This document shows, piece after piece, positions 22,517-33,895 of a stretch of 48,230 bases of DNA. The stretch is from Basidiobolus ranarum (lineage: Eukaryota; Basidiobolomycota; Basidiobolomycetes; Basidiobolales). Numbering within the stretch: the first letter of the stretch is position 1; each line of letters starts with the position of its first letter. The DNA is taken from contig JASJQH010006896.1 in the NCBI GenBank assembly GCA_040143965.1, forward strand, positions 1 to 48,230, read 5' to 3'. The position numbers and the translations under genes were made by a program. The notes under the pieces are model-generated. The model worked only from the letters and a program-made list of their open reading frames with translations, was not told where the DNA came from and did not search any database.

Positions 22517-25500
22517 ATGAATCAAAAACAGAATGCCATCGCTAATATAGAAGAATTAGAGAGATATGCACAAGTATTTGAGGACCAGGAAATTTCCATG
22601 GAAGCCTGGATCGCTAAGGCCAATCGTTTATATGATCAAGTAATTGGAATTTGTTTTTCTCTCAAATTAGTCGTTTCCTTAACTCTCAACTCGGTTCGTT
22701 TTGTATGTAGGCTGGGATATCTAAGGATAAAGGCGATCTAGAAAACGCATATATACAGTATCTTAAATTCACCAAGTCAGTATCTATTATATACCCTAAC
22801 ATACCTTATGCTTTACTCAACCTTCACCTCAATCAGCATTGTCAATTTCATTTTACCTCGACGCAAAGTCAAATTACGTAAGGTATAGTGACTATGTTTC
22901 TCATTACACACGATATTGAACTGATGGTTTTATCTAAAGCGAGCATTCGAAGTGACATATATTTTGAAAGAATTGAAGATCAATTTGACGCAACGATTTG
23001 AAAATAATGCTCCCAGAAGCTCTTATGGCAGCAATTATTCAGAGCATGACTTGGGTCCTTCAAACAAAAACTCTGATACACAGGGCCTTACTCTTAAATA
23101 CAGCGCTATAACAGATGCCTCGGGATTGTCAAAAATTCCATCTGAGGATAGCAACTATAGTCCCAAAACCAATGTACAGAAGATGAGCTCAGATTTTAAC
23201 GTTGGAAAGTCTTACCCCATACATGAAGGTTCGTCTATACCTCAGGGACGATATTTTACCGAAGATAGTACCGCTATCAAGCCATTCACCGAGTACACAT
23301 ATGATTCTTCAACACACGAATATGATGACAATGAACTTCATGAATCGATGCTTAAGTTTCCTCAAGTCGAACATATTCACGATGTATCATTTACTGGTAC
23401 CAAATTGAATTCAGATCTTGATATCAATAGGATTTCACAAAGATTCCCCTCTTTGGATCATGTTGAATCTCTCAGTACTCCCTTTCAAAATTCTCATCCA
23501 GATGAAAGGTTTAGTCAGACGATGGGAAAAGAGCCCGCCCAAAATTTGGAATCTTCTAAAGTGACCAAAGATTTTCACATATCCTCTCAGGATACTCGAC
23601 CAGAGTTTAGTGGTCTAGTTATGGAGGGTGATCATAAATTGCCATGGAAGGCTCAAAAAGAAAACTTACCTTTAAGCTCAGCTTCTATACAAACAAAGAA
23701 GCAAGTGTTGAAAGGTAGCCTGGATAAGACTCGGTTCTCTTTTAAATCCAGAACTAATTCCAGACGCTGGTCAAGTTCCGTACCAATTTCTCAATCATCG
23801 TTCGCTTTTCCTCACGCAACAGTCATTTCAACAAGTGCACTTCATCAATACCTTTGGGGGACCAGTACGCCTCCATTGATTCTTCTAATGGATATCCGGC
23901 CTAGAGAAGAATTCCAGAAAAGCCATATCGATGCAAAGTACATAATCAATATTGATCCTATGATCTTGGAGAATGAGTAAGTGACCGTTGAATTATTATT
24001 GCCAAAACGTCTTTCTGAATCAAACGAATGAATCTTGTAACATAGAACTACGTCGTCAAAAATCGAAGCTGCGCTACTATCTTACTCAAAAGAAGAGCAA
24101 TCATTGTTCAATGAGAGACATAAATTTGACCTTATTGCTTTTTATGATCAGAGTTCTACTTCGTTGACCCAACGTCCTGTTGAACTTGGAGGAGATCTTA
24201 TGGCTAATCCCTTACAACATTTACTTTCAGCTATATACGAGCGTGAGTTTGAGAAGGTTCTAATTCGTATGCCAGTGTTGCTAAGCGGCGGTTATCAAAC
24301 ATGGAAAGCTCAATATGGAGAAGGCCCATCGAAACAGACGCCAGCGCAAAGTCATAACTCGGCTGCTATTCATAAAGTTGATGCCAATCAAAATGATTCC
24401 GTTGATTGGTTTAACCAACATCAAGACTCTCATACCGATGGGTAAAGTTTCTTGGTTATACTTCTGATTTGTTCTACACAAGTATTAAATTTATGTCCTT
24501 GAACATAGTCAACATAGCAAGATGAATGAACATAAGAGTTTGGATCAGATCGATATGTTAGCCGATAGATTAAATCGATCCGCCGTAATAGCAACCGCCC
24601 CGGGACGGCCTGTTGCACTGGAGACTTATGATTATTTTCAGCATGACCCTGTACCATCCGAATATACGACGTACCCACCTTACCCCGGTTACGGCTCGAA
24701 CATACCTAAGGCTTCAAGTCAGCATGGCTATAATTCTTCAGCAGCACCACCTCTATCTCTCCCTACCATGCCTAATCAAGCATATCTACCAGAACCCAGT
24801 AAGCAGAGTCATGAGCATCCACCACGTTGGTATTCCTTACAACAGCATCCGCAATACCGTACTCAAAGCTTGGATCAATATCGCCCTTTAATACCTCAAG
24901 TCGTATCACAGCAACCACAAGTGAATCATCAACGTTACTCTCTACCACTTACTGGCCAGAAAAACATTCATCCACAACCTTCTAGTTCATCACGGTATCC
25001 ATATATGGAAGAAATACAGCAACATTTTAAGCGTAAAAATATGAGTAAAGTGGAATCTCTTGTAATGCCACAGCCCGAATACCCATATTCGTCAACATCA
25101 GATCAGATACAAAAGCCATCCCTTGCGTTCTCTTGTCCACAGGCACCGAAAGCTAATCAGGCATTTCCTCAGCAAAATGGAAACAATTCAAGTCTCAGGA
25201 GGCGCAAAACATTTTTAGACAACCCTTATTATGGATTTACCGCAACCAACAATACCCATTATGGTCCACCACCACCACCATTGCTACCTAAACGACCTTT
25301 ACCTGTGCCACCCGTGTCACAAGCATTAAGAATAAGCCAGCAAATTCCATTTCCACAACAGAATCAATATCATTCACAACAATATTTGGCTCGCCCAACT
25401 TTCACCCATGAGCAGACATACGGTGGTCAGCCACCTAAGCTACCAATGCGTGGGCCCTCACCAACTTTCGAATCTTCAGTATCCCAACTTGGATCCGTAC

Positions 25501-27003
25501 GAGTTGGAATCACTGGTCTTAAAAACTTAGGAAACACATGTTTTATGAATTCAATTTTACAATGTTTAAGTGCTACAGTTCCCTTAGCTCGATACTTCCT
25601 TGGTAAGTAGTACCTCGTTTCATGGACTAATTCAACTAAACTAACCATTATGTATTATGATGGAGTATAGATGGTAGTTATAAGCGCCATATCAATTCCA
25701 CCAATTTTCTAGGGACTGGTGGTGTTCTCGCACAAGCATTTGGTGATCTCATACGAGTAATGTGGAGCGTACAATACACTTTCGTTTCCCCCATTACCTT
25801 TCGGGTATGTAATACGTCAATATCTACATGAAATGTATTAAATCACTAATCCATCAATGTAGGATGCCATCGGGAGATTTGCTCCTCAATTCAAAGGTTC
25901 AGATCAACAGGATTCCCAAGAATTACTAGGCTTCTTGCTAGATGGCCTACACGAGGATTTGAATTTAATAGTCACCAAGCCGCCACCTGACAAGAATGAT
26001 GACGATGATATGATGGAAAATATGCCAGAATACTTGTCCTCGGATTTAGCATGGGAGAAATATTTGCTACGGAATTCTTCGATTATCGTGAGTTTATTCC
26101 AAGGACAGTTTAGATCTAAACTTCAGTGTACCTATTGTAAACAGGTAAGAGATTTCCACATTAAAATCTAACCATGCGAATTTTGTTCTAACTTGGTATT
26201 ATGGTTTAGACTTCCACAACTTACAACCCATTTACGTATCTCTCGCTACCCATTCCTCTGAGAAACAACGGGGTCCCATTGTCGAGATGTCTGGATGAAT
26301 TTGTAAAGGAAGAAATATTAGACGGAGATGACGCTTGGTATGTCATATGAGAATTGTCACTAATATTCAACGTATCGACTAATTATCCATCCCCTTCTTC
26401 ATACACAGGTTCTGTTCCCGTTGCAAAACTCGACGAAGAGCAATCAAACGGTTAACTTTATCTCGGTTGCCAGATGTTCTCTTGATTCATCTGAAACGAT
26501 TTTCATTTTCTGGCCCCTTCCGAGATAAATTAGATACCCTTGTATCTTACCCACTGAAGTCGGTTAATTTTCATAAACTAATATTTAACTAGGAGTTAGT
26601 GTTCTAACCTTCCATTAAAACCCATAGGAAATTAGACATGAGACCGTATCTCCCATCTACCACAAGTAAAGCACCCGCCATTTACGATCTATACGCCGTA
26701 TCAAATCACTTTGGTGGATTAAATGGTGGTCATTGTACGTCTCTTTCATTCTAATTATTCTGAAACTGGAGCAATCATTGACTCATTTGCATCTATTGAA
26801 CTAGATACTGCACAGGTTAGAAACGGATACCGCGACCAATGGCATAACTTTGATGACTCACGAGTATCTGTATGTGATGAGAGATCTATTGTGGTAAAAC
26901 TTTTTGGACTTTAAAATAATGAATTTGCGAAGAGTTACTGATACATCTTTTACAGTCCAAGTCAGCATATATATTATTCTACGTACGCTCTACCATCAGC
27001 TAA
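22517..27003 (+). CDS. Ubiquitin-specific protease with USP8-dimer, rhodanese-like and UCH domains (USP8/Doa4-like)
   Basis: Removes ubiquitin from cargo at endosomes, by analogy with USP8 and yeast Doa4. Thirteen exons (22517-22639, 22711-22775, 22837-22882, 22940-23976, 24046-24441, 24509-25602, 25671-25804, 25863-26144, 26210-26337, 26409-26558, 26628-26734, 26805-26893, 26956-27003) give 1232 residues with consistent phases. The N-terminal helical USP8-dimer/MIT-like domain (about 1-110) contains [10 protein letters not shown] and [15 protein letters not shown]. The rhodanese-like domain is at about 373-510 ([24 protein letters not shown]) and has FYDQSS in place of the Cys loop, so it is probably inactive. 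A Pro/Gln-rich linker follows. UCH runs from about 888: Cys box [18 protein letters not shown] (C900), zinc CxxC pairs CTYC and CSRC, and His box NGGHYTAQ (H1187). It ends [13 protein letters not shown]. Confidence 0.94.
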
Positions 27004-28224
27004 ATCCGATGATTTGATCACCACCTTGTTTGTTGTAGTAATCTCCTCATACATCCTGATTCTACTCACTTTTCTCGCTGCTCATTCATTCATACTACAC
27101 CACGCCACGCCAAATATCAAATGATGCATTTCAAATGATACCCATGTATTTTAATTTAGTCAAGCAACCATAAAGTTGTAAAATTAAAGAAATCCCACTT
27201 TCTATAATGTAAACAATCCCATCATATGGTAACTATCATTGATTCTTGCATCGACATACTCCTCTTGATGTCACTCCATAAGTACACACAGAGGCCTGCT
27301 TCCAAATGTCCTACTTGAAACTAGAGAATGTAACTAGGCATAGATGTGACCAAAGATGAAGTAAGATCTTTTCATTCATCACAATTGCCATCATCCTTAA
27401 CGTTTGAGTTTGGTTTGAAATGTTTGACTTTAAAAGATATTTCCTTTGTATTGAGGAGATTTTATGGAGAAAACAATACTCCACATTATAAGAAAGTAAG
27501 GACCCAAAGGACCATGAGAAATCCCCAGAAGATCGTCATGATGTATCAGCAGCTGATGAATTTGATTTGATTCGATTTGATTAAGGGTATTATTGACGTC
27601 TTAAGGTTTGAAATTAATTTGATTTTGTTGAGCTAAAAAGCATCAAACGAACAGATCATGTCTTGCGAATTGTTTGAAGAGGAAGGAACTAGCCGAACTG
27701 TGCGGTGAGGTGTAAGGTGCAAAGAACAACCAGATCCTTAAACTCTCCGCTAATATGTTCGGCCTTTGGAATGTTGAAGACAATGCTCGTTGGGGGTGGA
27801 GTAGACGGGGTAACTGACGTACATAGACTTGAGTTTTACTTGTTCTTGACATTGAAAAACTCAATCCTGCATGTAATGTGCAGAAGGTTTAGTCACCAAT
27901 GTAATTAGGAGTTTCGCTAAACAGTAGGCCATCACATAATATAAACATTCCCTATTCTATAGATCAGGAAGCTTCAAACATTATCTTGAGCTTACTCCAC
28001 AATCATCCTCTCCTGCAGTGTATGCCCTCCCCCACCCCTGGATCAGCAAAGAGAATGATGCAAGGTAAAATTGCAGTAAGAAAATAAAGAGACATTACGA
28101 GATGGTTTGAGTCAAATGGGTTCCCTTCCCCCTTATTTACCTTCTAACCCATCCCTCATCTCAAAGTTATATAACCCAACCATTTCTCTCCAGATTCCTC
28201 ATCAGTTTTGAATTCTCGTGTATC
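27004..28224. other. Intergenic region
   Basis: About 1.2 kb. A 74-codon ORF at 27346-27570 lacks a recognisable family. A TATA-like ttatataac at about 28167-28175 sits about 50 bases before the membrane-protein ATG. C-rich tracts (ccctccccc) lie near 28026-28036. No supported gene. Confidence 0.45.
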
Positions 28225-28881
28225 ATGATTTATCCTTTTAAAGATCTCAGATTCTATCTACTGGTCATAACATTGCTTCCTTTGGTATTGTCATTTCCTA
28301 CGAATTCAATGTCACCTACCCTTCCTTCCGAGTCGATGTTCACCTCAGAACATCAGCGAGTTTTTGAAGTGGATGTCGAAGGAACCCCCACCCTCTTCAC
28401 CCTCTCAGACAAGGATATTGCACTCAATGATCTAATCTACACTGGTAGAATACCTACGATGGTTAATGATCCAAGAGAAAACGTTCGACTTGGTTTGATG
28501 GGATTTGTCCTAATCACCTTGTTCTGTATTATAAGTATGATCGCTTGCTGTTGTGTAAGAGTCTATCTACAATGGAGTCAAATCAAATTGGATGATGGAC
28601 AATTGATTGATGATGAATTCGTAGTGAGATTTGAAGATAATATCGATATAGAAGACCCCGTTCCACCATATGCAGGTGCATCTTATTTCACACTAACTGA
28701 GTGGGCGGTAGAAGCCATCAGTAACTCCCTATACACTAGACAGCTAACCCCAGCCACTACTCAGAGATGTCTGATGTTCAGACAATCCGATATCAACACT
28801 CCTAATCAGTCATATGATATACCGCCTCCTCCTTTATATGAGGAGATTGTGGCTGAATTGATCGCAATCGACATAGAATAG
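28225..28881 (+). CDS. Type I single-pass membrane protein with cytosolic PY motifs
   Basis: An intronless gene of 218 residues. Residues 1-23 form a signal peptide (FYLLVITLLPLVLSFP). The lumenal part is short (about 24-87). One membrane helix spans about 89-115 (LGLMGFVLITLFCIISMIAC, followed by Cys and a basic VRVYLQW). The cytosolic tail of about 100 residues carries VPPYAG at 146-151 and PPPPLYEE at 200-207, the latter a canonical PPxY site for WW domains of Nedd4/Rsp5 ubiquitin ligases. This layout matches Rsp5 adaptor or cargo-sorting proteins of endosome/vacuole membranes, although no family-level similarity is recognised. Function as an adaptor is inference. Confidence 0.75.
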   Translation: MIYPFKDLRFYLLVITLLPLVLSFPTNSMSPTLPSESMFTSEHQRVFEVDVEGTPTLFTLSDKDIALNDLIYTGRIPTMVNDPRENVRLGLMGFVLITLFCIISMIACCCVRVYLQWSQIKLDDGQLIDDEFVVRFEDNIDIEDPVPPYAGASYFTLTEWAVEAISNSLYTRQLTPATTQRCLMFRQSDINTPNQSYDIPPPPLYEEIVAELIAIDIE

Positions 28882-29442
28882 AATGAGTGAATCCCTTGGA
28901 TTATTTACCAATTTTTGTTTAATATTTAGTTCACTTTCATGGATGGTTAGTGCATCTTTTTTCTCAATCCAACTAGATACATTTCTATAGAAAATATATA
29001 TGTAGAATCCCTTATTTCGCCTTCATTTTCAACTCCCCCCCGTTTAGGGTTAGGGTTGGGGGCCAAGGTATTTATCGAAAATTTTAGAGCAACCCAAGCA
29101 TCAAACCGAATGAATTCATTATTAATAGTCTACGAGAAAGTTTAATAAATAATTGCATGTCAAAGTGAAAATCGAGTGATAATTAATTGGGATAAATGGA
29201 GAGTGAACTTGCAAAGTCAACTGGTCATATATTATATTACTATATATTGTTAGATGTGTTCTAAAAAGTGAGTTAGTGGCTTGTTAAATGCAATTAGTAA
29301 CATGTTCAACATGAATATGATTAAATACCCTTAACTTAGGTAATGTTGAAGGGGAACGGGAAATAGGTTTCAAATGAGAATTGGTTAAATGTGGAATCAT
29401 GTTATGTAAGCAAAAATGCTGAAATGGGAATAAATCAATTAT
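28882..29442. other. Convergent intergenic region with telomere-like repeat
   Basis: About 560 bases between convergent genes. A C7 run followed by tttagggttagggttggggg lies at 29034-29062. The remainder is very AT-rich. Confidence 0.6.
29043..29062 (+). repeat. Interstitial telomere-like motif
   Basis: TTTAGGGTTAGGGTTGGGGG, two perfect TTAGGG-type units and a degenerate third, directly after a C-rich run. Confidence 0.85.
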
Positions 29443-31066
29443 TTAACCGTTCAAACAATCATTGCACATACAAGGCAGGTCAAAGACACCTATCTCGGTA
29501 TCAGTTGCTCCAAAATGAACTTCGAATAAGGGGTTTGGTGAATTGGGACAAGTGTGGAATTCTTCGACTTCAACCATGACTGTCAGTTTCGGGGTTATTG
29601 GAAGCGTTGGTAATGTTTGAATAAGTCTGGTTGAGGGTTGGGTTGCAAGAGGAATACTTGATGGAATCTTGGGACTGGTGATATCCACTACTTCTGATCC
29701 AAAATCTGTCAATTCTGAAAAGTCTAGCGAGTATCTACGATCACTCTCCTGTATGAGATCAGTGAGTAGAGGTGTCGCAGCCTTGTATAGATCAATTCCC
29801 TTCGACTCTACTACTTTCGGGCCTAGAGGCTCTGATACGCTACGATGATGTTTCATAAGGCGCTCATGGTGATGGGATTGCTCCTGAATTACGGTTGGAG
29901 TGGTGTTTGAACGAGGTAGTGCAACATCTGGAGATAGGAATTGACTTGACCTATTAAATATTTGGCTGATCCTTTCAACATTGGTGTGGCAGAACTCCAT
30001 ACTATCAGTACTATCATATCTGAGAAATTCCGATATATTCATGAACTTTTTGTTGCCCTTCGACTTCTCTTGGAGTGTTATTAACGGCTTTAAAGAGGCA
30101 CCCAGGTTTCTGGAGATGACAGATTTAATGGCATGCTTGTAAGATTTTGGCTTCTTCAATGAAGTTAATATGGATTGGAATTTACATCACGAAATATCAA
30201 ATAATACGAACTTTTATGCTGGCTGGCTTCGGTGGGGAAAAATCTTCCGGTCCTGAATTCTTTAAAAATTCATAGAGAGTCTCGGATTTTCTCACTCTTG
30301 GGACCATAAATTCGTCATCTTCGATTTTGAACAGGTCAGTCTCAGGCGACACTAAAGAACTTGAAATAGTGGGCTCTCGTGATTGTAGTTTTTGGAGTTT
30401 TTTAAATACCTGATACAAAGTCGAGTTAGAGCAATCCAAGTGGATAAGGCAACAATGTTCATACCTCAATACTACGTAATCTATTTGGAGTTAAAGAAAC
30501 CCTCTTGGTATCATCCGCCTTGAGTATCTCATCGAAATTGATATCCTAAATAACTTGGATGAGCAATGTGAATCGATAGTTGGGTAAACAATAGGTAATT
30601 TACCGTGGAAATGGCCAACTTCGACGGTAACGTTTGACTGGATTGAGTGCTTTCCTGGCTCTGAAAAGATTCCATAGATTTACTTTTATGAAGCATTTCA
30701 AGTAGGTGCTTGGATGATGTTCGATTATGTGTTTCTGTCTGTGAGGGTCTTATTCGTGCCCTCCCTCTATTGAACAGTCCCGAAAATGGGGACTTGGTAG
30801 GTAGATTGGTATGTATGGTGTGTACATGTCCATCACCATGGCTCAACTCTTTAGGTTTTTCTAAAATCACCTAATCTTAAATCATTGGGTCATGGACTAG
30901 ATCTAGTCACGTTACTTACTAAAATATATACTTCTATCTTCGTGGGAGGTGAACGTGATCTTATGGCGACTATCTTTTTTCTAAAATAGAAAGGGTTCGG
31001 CGTTAATCAAAGGAGCAAGAGAAGCAGTTAAAACAAAAATACCTCCAGAAATTTACGCAAAGTCAT
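29443..31066 (-). CDS. Unrecognised Ser/Thr-rich protein, six exons
   Basis: Minus-strand exons 31043-31066, 30920-30980, 30604-30860, 30465-30545, 30212-30409 and 29443-30153 give 443 residues with every phase consistent. Exon 1 is only eight codons (MTLRKFLE). The sequence is basic and Ser/Thr/Gln-rich in the first third (KSKSMESFQSQESTQSSQTL), with SQ clusters that could be phosphorylation sites. The middle reads KRVSLTPNRLRSIEVFKKLQ and the C-terminal third contains SRNLGASLKPLITLQEKSKG, then a Pro/Thr-rich tail ending FDLPCMCNDCLNG (three Cys). No signal peptide or membrane helix is seen. No domain is recognised. It is likely a regulated, mostly disordered cytosolic or nuclear protein. 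Confidence 0.7.
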
Positions 31067-32100
31067 CGAACTATTAGATTTAGATGGGAACAGAGCCCAA
31101 ATAACAATTAAGAGTTGATGTTGAATGAGTGTGTAGTTAAGAGAAATGAGAAGATATGAACACCCCATGTATTTATATATATCGCAATTCCTTCACGAAG
31201 CAAGGGGATGGCGAAACAATGAACTCTATTCACATCGCTGGATATCTGTAGCATGCACCATATGTATGCATCATCTCTACATAGACTGAAGATAATAAGA
31301 GAGCTCCTGCCTCTTGCCACTAAGTAGTGGTAACCAGAAATAGCCATCCCGTTTGCTTCTGGATCAACCTTGGTGCATACATTCAAGGTCTGTGGAATAA
31401 GGTTTTGTTCGTATGAATCAGGATAGACAATAACCCACTCAGATTTAGGGGTAGTGGGAATGCACATCTCATCATCGCCACGCTTTCTCTCAGACCCTGA
31501 ATGATGATCACAAGTCCATCATGACCGGCAATCGTACCACCTATTACTTCATGCACTCTTACCACTGCACTTATTTTGATTCCACCGTTTCCCTTCTCTT
31601 CCTTACGTTAGGTACTTCTATTTAAACTACTGCTGTTAGCATCCTTATTGATCTTTAACATGGGGTGTTTCGAGATGACCAAAGAAACTCATTATTAATG
31701 AAACGAATTGCACTCATCTGTCCAATAATTGAATTGAGTTGATGTCAAGCCCAGTTGGCTGAGAAATCACATTGAGACCAAAGTGATAACTAATCTTAGA
31801 GACATCAAACGAGTTTTAACCTCTTTACCAGGAAAATGAGTAAGGATTAGGGTTGGGTTAGGGTCAGCGGGCTTCGTAATTAAATCACCAATAACTCTTG
31901 TAAACATATTAAAAATGAAGCATTTACGCCACAGTATGTAACCTATAACATATATGGTATCGTCTGAAATTAGTAGAATGAGTATAAAGACCCTTAAACA
32001 AGTTAGAATCTCATTAAAAAATGATAACATGACATCAAACATTCATTCATAACTTTTCTATAAAATCTAAACCTTGAACTGAGATTCTACCTGCATCCAT
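31067..32100. other. Divergent intergenic region with telomere-like repeat
   Basis: About 1 kb between divergent unknown genes. Overlapping minus-strand ORFs at 31108-31467 (119 codons) and 31383-31565 lack any family resemblance and are probably chance. A telomere-like segment lies at 31846-31865. Confidence 0.45.
31846..31865 (+). repeat. Interstitial telomere-like motif
   Basis: ATTAGGGTTGGGTTAGGGTC: TTAGGG units flanking one degenerate TTGGG unit, in a spacer. Confidence 0.8.
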
Positions 32101-33166
32101 ATGGAACCACATAAAAGTGATCACGGCGTAGCTATAACTCCCATTGACGATACACCCAAGAAACCCGGTACCTGTATATCTCATATATCAACTTTACGGG
32201 AATATGGAATCTTTAACAAAATATGAGGTAACATTTGAAGAAACCAAAGTAATTGAAGTAGTACTAAAAATCTGGAAATTTTCAGAATCTACGTTTACCT
32301 GAAAAACCGACTCACTTTACCGGAAAACCCACTCGACCAATTTCTGTTCCATCTGGTATTGAGTCTGCTTTAGAGTTAGTAAAGTCGGAGTTTTCATTCA
32401 CAAATAAAAATTTAGATATCCAGAATTTCCACGACAATCAAACAGCCCTATACAACCAAAAAACTGTAGATTTGGGTTCTTCATCGAAAGACTCTTCTAA
32501 CCTTAATCGTTCCTCTGGAAACCCCTTTAACAAATTTTGGATACAATGGAAGAAATCCATCAACCAGGTACATATCTCATAAAATGTAATTTTGGCTAGT
32601 CGTAGTAACAGTGATCAATAGTCGCATGGTACGCACCGACGAAGTCAATCTCTTGGATGTAATCAGACAATAGTTCGCAAAGAGCGCAATAAAACTAACG
32701 ACGAGCAGGTAATCATCAAACATCAAGGAAAGACAATACTTTATACTAACGAAAACCTTGTAGGAACGTCAACGAAAAATGAATGAATTCGAAAAACTTT
32801 TAAATTCTGATCGCACAATCAAATTAACCTTAAGTATTGATGTGAGTTCAGACCTTTAACAATTACTTTACTCTTCTAAACATTAATCGTGATTTCATTT
32901 ACCAGCGACTTTCTACAGGTCGACGCAGTATTCTTCCCTCCAGAGGAACTCGAGGTCATAGCTATGGTTATCTGTCAACGAAGGAAATGGCTTCCACTTT
33001 TCAAACTTTAGCTCTTAACGATCAAAGTGAAAATAGATCTCAATCGGTTTTTGAGCCAATTGTAAATGAGGAGTTTGATAGATTCGATAGTTTTAAACGA
33101 AATTCATCCTTGGGCTTGAGTTTACATAGTGTGTCTCATGGTTATTGCCCAACACAGTCACAATAA
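32101..33166 (+). CDS. Unrecognised multi-exon protein, start exon uncertain
   Basis: Exons 32286-32567, 32622-32708, 32764-32841 and 32906-33166 join in phase zero and encode 235 residues. An ATG at 32101 opens a likely first exon (MEPHKSDHGVAITPIDDTPK) ending near 32167, but its phase does not fit the next acceptor directly. An 8-base micro-exon (aaaccaaa) before 32286 would restore the frame at the cost of a 37-base intron, so the 5' structure is open. The product is polar and Ser/Arg-rich: KPTRPISVPSGIESALELVK, NKFWIQWKKSINQ, a short basic helical piece ERQRKMNEFEKLLNSDRTIK, then RLSTGRRSILPSRGTRGHSY. No domain, signal peptide or membrane helix is recognised. Confidence 0.65.
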
Positions 33167-33844
33167 TACACCAATATTATATTGTAGGCTCAAGCCTCCA
33201 TGTAAACAAACTACGTTCCTCTAATTACCATTATAACTTGACTTTTTTCACCTAATCAGATATACTATAAACCAATTTCCAACTAACCAAAAGGAACATC
33301 CTGAACTCAATTATGCATCATAAAGCAGATAGTTAAATCTGCCAACCAGATGCATAACCTGACGGCCACTACAATACGAATAGCATGGCTCATCGCCCAT
33401 CGCTCAATGTGGTTTACTGTGAATGCTTCAAACCAATAGTCGCTTAAGAGATATAAAGATTCGAGAAGCAGATGACGTTTTAGGAATTAGTAGATACCTC
33501 GATTGTTTTGGCAAAATTAATTTCGTAGTTACTTGGTTGTTGAGGTTGTAAAAGTAGATTTCGGAAATGAGATTTGCCAGCTTGCCAATTCATTGCACAA
33601 GTCATTCCGAAGAGTTATTGTTGGGCGTACTTATTTCTAGACTTGGGCAATGCTTTCTTGAGTTGATATTGACTTGAACAAGCTGTCTTGGCTTGGAGTA
33701 AAGCCCTTTTCATGTCATAGGAGTGGCTCACAACTATTACTACCGAAAGGAGAAAGTATTAATGCCCTATCCAATCATCTACTAACTTGGTACCCTGAGA
33801 GTTGTTGTTATCAACTAGGATGAACAGGCCTCCGAAAACAGAAA
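33167..33844. other. Intergenic spacer
   Basis: About 680 bases between the unknown gene and the first GDP-mannose dehydratase gene. No coding signal or repeat is evident. Confidence 0.5.
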
Positions 33845-33852
33845 CATATAAA
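33845..33852 (+). promoter_or_regulatory. TATA box of GDP-mannose dehydratase copy 1
   Basis: An ATATAAAT element lies about 45 bases before the ATG at 33896. Confidence 0.6.
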
Positions 33853-33895
33853 TACACTGGAGATAACCCAGAATAGCTCCACGCATTTCCAAGAT

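Noticed and set aside
29034-29062. True chromosome end at the telomere-like repeat
   Set aside because: Only two to three units, with normal genes on both sides; this is an interstitial motif.
31108-31565. Overlapping minus-strand ORFs of 119 and 60 codons
   Set aside because: No family resemblance, no signal peptide, no convincing splice partner; likely chance in a divergent spacer.
31767-32042. Minus-strand ORF of 91 codons
   Set aside because: It runs through the telomere-like repeat and has a hydrophobic, biased composition; no supporting features.
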